From positions 1-23,234 of the forward strand of contig CAYNLY010000025.1 of the NCBI GenBank assembly GCA_964398225.1: a stretch of 23,234 nucleotides of DNA, in the 5' to 3' direction. The notes under the pieces were generated by a model that was not told the origin of the DNA, did no database searches, and was given only the letters and a program-made list of their open reading frames with translations. The position numbers and the translations under genes were made by a program. Position 1 is the stretch's first letter; the number at the start of each line of letters is the position of its first letter. The stretch is from CAYNLY01 sp964398225. Its GTDB lineage: Bacteria > Pseudomonadota > Zetaproteobacteria > Mariprofundales > Mariprofundaceae. This document shows positions 9,794 to 16,016 of this stretch, piece after piece.

Positions 9794-11287
9794 ATGAGCG
9801 AAAAGGACAACGGAATGAATCTTGAATCCACGGGCAGGGAAGCCACGCGCTCCGTGCGTTCGATCAGCGCGCTTGCCAACCGGAACCTTCTGATCACTCT
9901 GCTGCTGTTCGTCGCGCTGGCTTCGGCGATCTGGTATGCAATTCAGGTGGCCAAGGACAAGACCGACTCCCTGCGCATTCTGCAGGCCCAGCAGCTTGAG
10001 CTCGAACGCTTCAAGGGGACTCTTCCCAACATCCTGCTCCCGCTCAACGACTTCACGCTCACGCGGAATCCGGCCGACGTCGACAAGATCCGCAAGGCGG
10101 AAAACGACTTCCAGAGCCTCTACAGTCGCATCCAGCAGTTGTCCTCGCTCTCGTCCAAGAACCGCGAGGTGCTTGATCAGGTCTTCAAGATGATGGGCGA
10201 GGTGAGCAACATCGCCAAGGATGTGACGAGCGGCAAGATTCCGCCGGCCCAGGCCAGCAACGTGGCCGTGGTCGCACAAAGCCTCGTGTTCGTGGCCCAG
10301 ACCAAGCTGAATGCGGTGGCCGAAAGTCTGAAGAAGGCGCTCGAGCACGATGCGCGGCAGGCGCAGAAGGCGCTGGACCGGCAGTTTTACATCATTCTGG
10401 GCATCCTGCTGCTGCTCGGCATCATCAACATCCTGCTCTCCCGCTCGCTCGTGCGGACGATTTCTTCAGAGCTTGCGGACGTTGTGGATCGGGTGAGCCG
10501 CACGTCGATGGAAATCCTCGAAGCCGTGGATCAGCAGACGATGGCCTCCGACACCCAGGCCAAGTCGGTGGCGCAGATCGCCCGCGAGCTTGAGGAAATG
10601 TCGAACGACGCGCGCAAGATTGCAACGACTTCGAACAGCGTGGAAAAGATCGCCGTGGCCACGGCGAAATCCGCGAACATGGGCGAGCAGGCCGTGAGCG
10701 AGTCGATCCACGCGATGGACGAGATCCGCCGCGATGTGTCCACGATTGCCGAGAAGGTGGCCTTCGCCGGCCAGAAGGCCGAGCAGATTCTGGAATCGGT
10801 CGAGTCCGTTCAGGAAATCGCCGACGAGACCCATCTGCTCGCGCTGAACGCTTCGATCGAGTCGGCGGCCGCCGGCGAGTTCGGCAAGCGGTTTGCGGTC
10901 GTGGCGACCGAAGTGCGGCGTCTTGCCGACCGGACGCGCGAGTTCACCGAGGAGATCCAGGGCGTCGTCAACGAGGTGTACAACGCCACCCGCGAGTCGA
11001 TGGAGGCCACGCGCGAGGGCCTTGCCGAAACCGAGAAGGGCGAGGAAATCGCGCGCAAGGCGGGCGAGGTGCTTGCCAAAATGCGGGAGATGTCCGACAA
11101 GACCTCGAAGGCCGTGCAGGCCATTGCCCGAGCCACGAACCGCCAGAACGAAAGCAACCAGGAATTCCTGCGCGCGATGCGCCAGATCTCCGAGATTCTG
11201 CAGGATTCGGCCGTGCAGATGCAGAAAACCCGCGATGCCTCGCTGCGCCTTGGTGAGGTGGCGGAGTATCTGAAGCGGCTGCAGTAG
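9794..11287 (+). CDS. Transmembrane methyl-accepting chemotaxis receptor
   Basis: A 497-residue chemoreceptor. The N terminus is cytoplasmic, with TM1 at about residues 31-51, a helical periplasmic region of about 145 residues and TM2 at about 198-217. The cytoplasmic four-helix-bundle hairpin has its CheA/CheW-binding tip at about 340-380 (LLALNASIESAAAGEFGKRF, then VVATEVRRLADRT). The tip departs from the usual AAIEAARAGEQGRGF form (Ser-Ile-Glu-Ser-Ala, Glu-Phe). I see no convincing HAMP domain after TM2 and no C-terminal CheR-tethering pentapeptide. Start ATG follows a purine-rich GAGAGGGGAG. It sits between cheW and cheA, so it is the natural input for this array. The ligand is unknown; the periplasmic helices are coiled-coil-like and do not resemble PAS or Cache folds by eye. 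Confidence 0.93.
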   Translation: MSEKDNGMNLESTGREATRSVRSISALANRNLLITLLLFVALASAIWYAIQVAKDKTDSLRILQAQQLELERFKGTLPNILLPLNDFTLTRNPADVDKIRKAENDFQSLYSRIQQLSSLSSKNREVLDQVFKMMGEVSNIAKDVTSGKIPPAQASNVAVVAQSLVFVAQTKLNAVAESLKKALEHDARQAQKALDRQFYIILGILLLLGIINILLSRSLVRTISSELADVVDRVSRTSMEILEAVDQQTMASDTQAKSVAQIARELEEMSNDARKIATTSNSVEKIAVATAKSANMGEQAVSESIHAMDEIRRDVSTIAEKVAFAGQKAEQILESVESVQEIADETHLLALNASIESAAAGEFGKRFAVVATEVRRLADRTREFTEEIQGVVNEVYNATRESMEATREGLAETEKGEEIARKAGEVLAKMREMSDKTSKAVQAIARATNRQNESNQEFLRAMRQISEILQDSAVQMQKTRDASLRLGEVAEYLKRLQ

Positions 11288-11294
11288 AGGCGCC

Positions 11295-13850
11295 TTGTCC
11301 GGTTTCGATCTTTCCGGTTTTCTTGCCTCGTTCTTCGACGAGGCGAGACAGCGGCTTTCCAGCATCAACGCAAACCTCGTCCGCTTCGAGGCCGGGAATC
11401 TGTCCGAAGAGGGGCTGATCGAGCTCCGCCGGGACGCGCATACGATCAAGGGCTCCGCCCTGATGCTCGGCGTTCAGGACGTGGGCGATGCGGCGCATCT
11501 GTTCGAGGACGCGATGGCCTGGCTGATCGAGCATCCGGAGCGGCGGACGCCCGAGGTCACCCAGTTTCTTTTCGATCTGCATGATGCGCTGGTAGCCCGC
11601 GTGCAGGATCACGAATCCAGCGAGCCCATCGATCTGGAGCCGTTCCGGACGCGCTTCCAGGCCCTGCAGTCCGGAAGCCCCGAACCTGCCGGGGGCTCGC
11701 AAGATGCCACAGCGAAGGAGGAGGCGGAAGAACCACCGCTTGAGGCGAACCTGGAAGCGCTGGCCGATGCGATGCGCGAGGAACCGGAGCTTGAGCGGGA
11801 AGTTTCGATCGGACTTGAAGAAGCCCGGGCCTGGCAGGAGCGCAAGCAGGCGGAACAGGCGGGCGCGGAGGGCGATGTAGAGGAAGTGGGGCCGCGTGGA
11901 ACGGAGGACGAATCGGCGGAGGAAACGCTCCGGGAAGAGCTGCGGGAGGGCGAGACCCATGCCGAGATCGAGGCGCATGCCTCGCTGCTGGATGAGCCGG
12001 ACAACTTCCGGCCGGATGTGCGCGAGATCGAGATGCGGACCAGCGCGCGCCGCCAGAGCTCCGGCCGTTTCGTCCGGGTCGATGCCGAGCGCCTGGAGCG
12101 TCTGTCCGGTCAGGTCATCGAGCTGAGCACGGAAAAATCGCGCGGCGAAACGATGGAAAAGGCGGTCGCGCGGATGCATCTGAACTTACGCATGCTGCAT
12201 CGAAACTGGCGCAACTTTATCACCCATGCCGAGCGCTGGCCCGAGCACGAGCGGCAAAAGGCGCTGGCCGAGCTGATGGATGCATTCGAGCGGCAGCTAT
12301 TCGAAAGCCGGCGGCTGCGCGAGGAGGTCCGGTCGAGCAACGCGCGCACAGCGATGATGCTGGATGAACTGCGCGACCAGGTGCTGCGGTTGATGGTGCG
12401 CCCGCTCGATTCTGTGTTCTCGACCTTCCCGCGGGCAGTGCGCGATGCGGCGGTCCGGAGCGGCAAGAAGGTCCAGCTTCTGATCGGCGGGGAAAGCGTC
12501 GAGCTTGATCAGGCGGTTGCCGAAGCGCTTGTGGAACCGCTCGTGCATCTGCTCAACAATGCCGTGATCCACGGCATCGAGCCGCCCGAGGTGCGGCGCT
12601 CGCTCGGTAAGCCCGAGGAGGGGCAGGTGACGATCCTCGCGCGTCAGAGCGGCAGCGAAATCCGGATCGAGGTCATCGACGACGGCGCCGGCATCGATGT
12701 CGAGCGCGTGCGCCGGCGCGCCGTCGAACTCGGGGTCACGACCGAGGTCGAGGCCGAGGCGATGGATTCGGCCGAAGTGCTGGAAATGATCTTCCGGCCC
12801 GGCTTCACGACGGCCGCCGACGTCACCGAGCGCGCAGGCCGAGGGATCGGCATGAACGTCGTGCAGGATACGATCCGCAAGCTCACCGGAACGATCCGGG
12901 TATACACGAAGCCGGGGAAGGGCACGCGCTTCTCGATTCAGTTGCCGGTGAGCATTGCCGTTCAGAGCGCGATGATCTTCCGGATCGGGGGCATGCGCTT
13001 CGGGATGCTGACCCACATGACCGAACAGGCGATTCCGCTGCGCGAGTTCGAGATCGAGACCGGTCCGGGCAACAAGCCCTACGTCCGCTATCGAAGGCAC
13101 CTCGTGCCCCTTGTGGATCTGCGCAAGCTGCTTCTGAAGTCCGACAGCGAGCCGTTGTCGGCGAACCCCTACGTGCTAATCGCCGAGCACATCGAGGGAT
13201 TCGTCGGCATTCTGGTCGACGAGCTTTACGATGAGGCCGAAATCGTGGTCCGCGATCTGGATCCGTATCTGAAGCGCTACCAGACGCCGGGACTGATGGG
13301 CAACACGATCACCGGCGACGGCTCGGTGCTGCTGCTGATCGAGCCCTACGGATTCAAGGAAATGGGGCGGACGGCGCCGAACATCGACCTCGATGAGATC
13401 CGGGAAACGGCTGCGGCGCCGGCACCGCTTTTGCGAGCGCTTCTGGTCGAGGATTCGATCATCGCCCGCGAGGTCGAGAAGGGGATGCTCGAGGCCAATG
13501 GGTTCTCGGTCGAGACGGCCATCGACGGACTCGATGCGCTGGACAAGATGAAGCTGTCCCGATTCGACATCGTAATCACCGACCTGGAAATGCCGCGTCT
13601 CGACGGCTTCGGCCTCGTGCAGCGGCTGCGCGGGAATCCCCGGTTTGAGGATCTGCCCATCCTTGTGATTTCGACCCGTGAAAGTCCCGAAGACCGGATG
13701 CGCGCGATCGAGGCGGGCGCCGACGGGTACCTCGTCAAGCAGCAGTTGAGCCCGGCGGGTCTGCGCGAGACGCTGGAAGGCCTCCTGGGCAGCCTGGATT
13801 CCGGTAAGCAGTGCGGAAAGGGGATTGACGCTGGCCATCAAAGCCAATAG
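11295..13850 (+). CDS. cheA: Hybrid chemotaxis histidine kinase CheA with C-terminal receiver domain
   Basis: An 851-residue kinase. Order: Hpt/P1 domain with phospho-accepting His49 (AHTIKGSA); a long acidic, probably disordered linker (about 125-250) in place of a recognisable P2 domain; P3 dimerisation helices (about 260-370); P4 ATP-binding domain with N box HLLNNAVIHGIE (about 418-429), G1 DDGAGID (462-468) and G2 GRGIGMNVV (515-523); CheW-like P5 (about 555-690); receiver (about 713-832) with acidic residues at 719/720, phospho-acceptor Asp763 (TDLEMP) and Lys815. The start is TTG at 11295, seven bases after the receptor stop, with GAGG just upstream. FrzE- and ChpA-type kinases share the kinase-receiver arrangement, but this one has a single Hpt. 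The receiver may act as phosphate sink or competitor of the receiver on the ATPase. The stop codon forms part of the putative tRNA promoter. Confidence 0.95.
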   Translation: MSGFDLSGFLASFFDEARQRLSSINANLVRFEAGNLSEEGLIELRRDAHTIKGSALMLGVQDVGDAAHLFEDAMAWLIEHPERRTPEVTQFLFDLHDALVARVQDHESSEPIDLEPFRTRFQALQSGSPEPAGGSQDATAKEEAEEPPLEANLEALADAMREEPELEREVSIGLEEARAWQERKQAEQAGAEGDVEEVGPRGTEDESAEETLREELREGETHAEIEAHASLLDEPDNFRPDVREIEMRTSARRQSSGRFVRVDAERLERLSGQVIELSTEKSRGETMEKAVARMHLNLRMLHRNWRNFITHAERWPEHERQKALAELMDAFERQLFESRRLREEVRSSNARTAMMLDELRDQVLRLMVRPLDSVFSTFPRAVRDAAVRSGKKVQLLIGGESVELDQAVAEALVEPLVHLLNNAVIHGIEPPEVRRSLGKPEEGQVTILARQSGSEIRIEVIDDGAGIDVERVRRRAVELGVTTEVEAEAMDSAEVLEMIFRPGFTTAADVTERAGRGIGMNVVQDTIRKLTGTIRVYTKPGKGTRFSIQLPVSIAVQSAMIFRIGGMRFGMLTHMTEQAIPLREFEIETGPGNKPYVRYRRHLVPLVDLRKLLLKSDSEPLSANPYVLIAEHIEGFVGILVDELYDEAEIVVRDLDPYLKRYQTPGLMGNTITGDGSVLLLIEPYGFKEMGRTAPNIDLDEIRETAAAPAPLLRALLVEDSIIAREVEKGMLEANGFSVETAIDGLDALDKMKLSRFDIVITDLEMPRLDGFGLVQRLRGNPRFEDLPILVISTRESPEDRMRAIEAGADGYLVKQQLSPAGLRETLEGLLGSLDSGKQCGKGIDAGHQSQ

Positions 13851-13853
13851 AAA
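13825..13853 (+). promoter_or_regulatory. Sigma70-like promoter of tRNA-Glu
   Basis: TTGACG (13825-13830) and TAGAAA (13848-13853) are separated by 17 bases. A GC-rich discriminator (CGGCGCC) follows, as is usual for stringently controlled stable-RNA promoters. The predicted start lies about 10 bases before the tRNA. The -10 box includes the stop codon of cheA, so the promoter is embedded in the end of that gene. Confidence 0.55.
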
Positions 13854-13871
13854 TCGGCGCCACAAAACAGG

Positions 13872-13947
13872 GCTCCCATCGTCTAGCGGTCTAGGACGTC
13901 GCCCTCTCACGGCGAAAACAGGGGTTCGAGTCCCCTTGGGAGTACCA
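13872..13947 (+). tRNA. tRNA-Glu (anticodon CTC)
   Basis: A 76-base cloverleaf. The acceptor stem pairs GCTCCCA with TGGGAGT (first pair G-U). The anticodon stem TCGCC/GGCGA encloses loop CTCTCAC, giving anticodon CTC for GAG codons. The T arm is AGGGG-TTCGAGT-CCCCT. Discriminator A and an encoded CCA end at 13947. The sequence is close to standard bacterial tRNA-Glu genes throughout. Confidence 0.97.
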
Positions 13948-13951
13948 ATCG

Positions 13952-13984
13952 GCAAAAAGGAGGTGCCTTGCACCTCCTTTTTGC
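13952..13984 (+). terminator. Strong intrinsic terminator after tRNA-Glu
   Basis: A perfect 15-bp inverted repeat (13952-13966 and 13970-13984) with a CTT loop. The stem base is A5/T5, giving a U run on the + strand and equally on the - strand. It should end transcription of the chemosensory operon and tRNA and insulates the next gene, which starts 63 bases later. Confidence 0.92.
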
Positions 13985-13988
13985 ATTC

Positions 13989-14017
13989 TTGCCGATACTG
14001 AGCGCCCAGAGTAGCCT
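13989..14017 (+). promoter_or_regulatory. Possible weak promoter for the cyclic-nucleotide-binding-fold gene
   Basis: TTGCCG at 13989-13994 and TAGCCT at 14012-14017 with a 17-base spacer lie between the terminator and the next start codon. A promoter is needed somewhere here because the terminator is upstream. The box matches are only partial. Confidence 0.28.
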
Positions 14018-14046
14018 GGAATCAGGCACGGATCATGGAGGATCGA

Positions 14047-14396
14047 ATGGACGATCGACTCAACATCATCCGCAAGCATCCGGTATTTCAGTCGCTGAGC
14101 GAGGAATCGCAGCGCAAGCTGGCGAAAGCCGCCGAAATCCGAAAGTTCATTCCGGGCGATCGGCTGATCACCGAGGGTGAGTTCAACGACTGTCTGCTGC
14201 TGATCCTCGACGGCCAGGCACGTGTCGAGAATGCTGCCGGAGAGGTGCTCGGCGAGCTTGGCCCCGGAGACATCGCGGGCGAGATCTCCAGCTCGGGCAT
14301 GAGCCTGCCGGTTGCCAGTGTGGTCGCCGTCAACAAAGTCGGCGTGTTGGCCTTTCCGGTCAACCTGGTGGCCGACATCGCATTCGAGGAGGAGGA
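14047..14396 (+). CDS. Cyclic-nucleotide-binding-fold protein, 3' end lost in assembly gap
   Basis: About 116 residues of a cNMP-binding (Crp/PKA regulatory type) beta-roll: HPVFQSLSEE, the IRKFIPGDRLITEGE strand pair, LLLILDGQARV and LGELGPGDIAGEISSSG. The phosphate-binding cassette keeps the Gly-Glu, but the position where cAMP-binding proteins have Arg (PRxAT) reads LPVAS, so cyclic nucleotide binding is doubtful. I prefer the ATG at 14047, which has GGAGGA at 14037-14042; an in-frame ATG at 14035 lacks this. The protein runs into the gap, so any C-terminal domain (for example a DNA-binding helix-turn-helix) is unknown. The frame seems to continue into mazG after the gap, but I treat them as separate genes. 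Confidence 0.82.
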
Positions 14397-14496
14397 NNNN
14401 NNNNNNNNNNNNNNNNNNNNNNNNNNNNNNNNNNNNNNNNNNNNNNNNNNNNNNNNNNNNNNNNNNNNNNNNNNNNNNNNNNNNNNNNNNNNNNNN
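14397..14496. other. Assembly gap (100 N)
   Basis: Exactly 100 undetermined bases between the cyclic-nucleotide-binding-fold gene and mazG. The true length is unknown. It hides the end of the first gene and the start of the second. Confidence 0.99.
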
Positions 14497-15258
14497 ACTC
14501 TTATGAAAGTGTTACGTAAGGAATGCCCGTGGGACCGGGAGCAGACGCTTCGTTCGCTTCGGCGTCATACCTTGGAAGAAACTCACGAAGTGCTCGAAGC
14601 CATCGATGCGGCGGAGCGCGGGGACTGGTCGAAGCTCAGGGACGAGCTCGGCGACCTTCTGCTTCAGGTGGTCTTCTACGCCGAGATCGCAAGCGAGCAC
14701 GGGGCGTTCAATCTGGACGATGTCGTCGATGCGCTCGTTGGCAAGATGATTGACCGTCATCCGCATGTCTTCGATCCGGCAGGACCGGATGGTTCGGTCG
14801 ATCCCAGGAAGGCGGCCGACTGGGAGCGGATGAAGAGCCGTGAGCAAACCGATCGGCAAAGCCGGATGGACGGACTGCCTCCCCTGCCCGCGCTCGCTCT
14901 TGCTTCCAAGATTCAGTCCCGCGCGGCGACGGTCGGCTTTGACTGGGATCGGGCGGAGGATGTGCTCGGCAAGATTCGCGAGGAACTGGACGAGTTTGCG
15001 CATGAAGTGCGGGCCAGGGACAAGGACGGATCCCGCATCGAGGACGAGTTCGGCGATCTGCTGTTCACGCTCGTGAACCTCGCCCGCAAGCTCGGCATCG
15101 ACGCGGAGCTTGCCCTGATGCGGACGAACCGGAAGTTCATCGAGCGTTTCCGCCGCATGGAGCGCCTGGCGCGGGAACGGGATCTGGACCTTTCGGGATG
15201 CGCGATCGAGACTCTGGAGCGCCTGTACGGAGAGGCCAAGCACGAGGAGCAGCCATGA
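14497..15258 (+). CDS. mazG: Nucleoside triphosphate pyrophosphohydrolase MazG, start lost in assembly gap
   Basis: MazG hydrolyses NTPs and dNTPs to monophosphate and pyrophosphate, and clears damaged nucleotides. 253 residues are visible, nearly the full length of E. coli MazG. There are two MazG folds: the first with ECPWDREQT, HTLEETHEVLEAI and the EExxE/ExxD metal site with DELGDLLLQVVFYAEIA, then RHPHVF. The second has KIQSRAATVGFDW, REELDEF and DEFGDLLFTLVNLARKLG. Compared with E. coli, only about ten N-terminal residues should be missing, so the real start lies inside the gap. The ATG at 14503 is in frame but leaves the first helix short. The stop overlaps the next ATG (ATGA). Confidence 0.95.
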   Translation, partial: TLMKVLRKECPWDREQTLRSLRRHTLEETHEVLEAIDAAERGDWSKLRDELGDLLLQVVFYAEIASEHGAFNLDDVVDALVGKMIDRHPHVFDPAGPDGSVDPRKAADWERMKSREQTDRQSRMDGLPPLPALALASKIQSRAATVGFDWDRAEDVLGKIREELDEFAHEVRARDKDGSRIEDEFGDLLFTLVNLARKLGIDAELALMRTNRKFIERFRRMERLARERDLDLSGCAIETLERLYGEAKHEEQP

Positions 15259-15575
15259 ACGACGATACCCGACACCCTTCCGAGCCGGCACACGAGGCCG
15301 CGCAGGGTCAGATTCAGATCCAGATTCCCCCGGATGTTCAGCGCGGCGTTTATGCGAATCAGATGATGGTCGCGCACACGCCCGAGGAGTTCGTGTTGGA
15401 TTTCATCCTGGCTACGCCGCCGGTGGGCGTTGTCAACGCGCGCGTGCTGGTTTCCCCTCCTCATGCAAAGCGCATCCTTGCCGCACTGCAGGAAAACATC
15501 GCGCGCTATGAGGCGGCCTATGGGGAAATCACGCTCCAGGAGCCTCCGCACCAGCCTCCGACCGTGACGCATTGA
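15255..15575 (+). CDS. DUF3467 family protein
   Basis: A 106-residue protein with the DUF3467 pattern: short N-terminal tail, QIQIQIPPDVQRGVYANQ strand, HTPEEFVLDF, the central NARVLVSPPHAKRILAAL helix and a terminal NIARYEAAYGEI helix. The function of this family is not established; it is widespread and small. The ATG at 15255 overlaps the mazG stop (ATGA) and has GAGGAG just upstream, so it is translationally coupled to mazG. Its last 47 bases overlap the end of the convergent MatP-like gene. Confidence 0.88.
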   Translation: MNDDTRHPSEPAHEAAQGQIQIQIPPDVQRGVYANQMMVAHTPEEFVLDFILATPPVGVVNARVLVSPPHAKRILAALQENIARYEAAYGEITLQEPPHQPPTVTH

Positions 15576-15954
15576 ACCCCGCAGCCGCCTGCGTTTTCCC
15601 GCCGAGTCGGCGCTCGATCACCTCCGAATAGGTGCAGCCATCCCTCCGCGCCCAGAACTCGAGAATGCTGACCGCATAGCGTGACAGGGTCACGTTTACG
15701 AGGTCGTTCCGACGCTCCCGCATCCGGGCGGCCCGGATCGCGTTCTTCATCTGGCGCCACTGGCGGGAATCCAGCCAGGTCTCGCACCATTCGTTGAGCG
15801 CCTCGGAGTCATGAGGAGCAAGATGTTCGAAGGCCTCACTGGCCTTGAGGCTGCGGGTTTCACCCAGCCATCCGGGATTGGCCAGCTTCGATTCGATCCA
15901 CCGCCAGGCATAGGCGAGATCGGATGCCGTGATGCGATAACGTGGCCGGGCCAT
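15529..15954 (-). CDS. matP: MatP-like ribbon-helix-helix DNA-binding protein
   Basis: A 141-residue protein that by eye matches E. coli MatP, the organiser of the Ter macrodomain. The N-terminal helical part aligns through AWRWIESKL (MatP GWKWKYLVKK), KASEAFEHL (SAAQEAVDVL) and LNEWCETWLD (VNGWIDKHM), then QMKNAIRAARMRER (RMKQTIRARRKRH). The ribbon-helix-helix follows: VNVTLSRYAVSILEFWARR then CTYSEVIERRL (MatP KTLSETIVQLI). The C-terminal coiled coil of MatP is replaced by about 22 small or charged residues. The ATG at 15954 follows GGGGGAGG; the frame stays open to 16020 but without a good start. MatP recall is from memory, not a search. Two matS-like sites lie upstream of and inside this gene. 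Other ribbon-helix-helix regulators are the alternative. Confidence 0.72.
   Translation of the reverse strand: MARPRYRITASDLAYAWRWIESKLANPGWLGETRSLKASEAFEHLAPHDSEALNEWCETWLDSRQWRQMKNAIRAARMRERRNDLVNVTLSRYAVSILEFWARRDGCTYSEVIERRLGGKTQAAAGFNASRSEAGAEAPGA
15681..15693. promoter_or_regulatory. matS-like palindrome inside the MatP-like gene
   Basis: GTGACAGGGTCAC is a perfect 5-bp inverted repeat around AGG and matches 12 of 13 positions of the E. coli matS consensus GTGACRNYGTCAC. It encodes the Val-Thr-Leu-Ser strand of the ribbon-helix-helix, so codon constraint is an alternative explanation. Confidence 0.5.
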
Positions 15955-15975
15955 GCGCCTCCCCCTGTGGTTCGC

Positions 15976-15988
15976 GTGACAGGGTAAC
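15976..15988. promoter_or_regulatory. matS-like site upstream of the MatP-like gene
   Basis: GTGACAGGGTAAC shares 12 of 13 bases with the site at 15681 and 11 of 13 with the matS consensus. It ends 22 bases before the start codon on the - strand, where a bound protein could block transcription or translation initiation. Confidence 0.5.
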
Positions 15989-15999
15989 ACAAATGTGTT
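15986..15999. promoter_or_regulatory. 14-base palindrome, possible operator
   Basis: AACACA-AA-TGTGTT is a perfect 6-bp inverted repeat in the short space between thiD and the MatP-like gene, overlapping the upstream matS-like site by three bases. It is AT-rich against a GC-rich background. An operator or promoter element is plausible; no known consensus is assigned. Confidence 0.35.
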
Positions 16000-16016
16000 C
16001 CGGGCAGCAAGAATCA

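Noticed and set aside
13176..13973. A long - strand open frame across tRNA-Glu and the end of cheA, with a GTRTPVFAVRG-like segment.
   Set aside because: That segment is the well-known false translation of the reverse complement of a tRNA-Glu gene; the rest is antisense to the CheA P5/receiver coding region.
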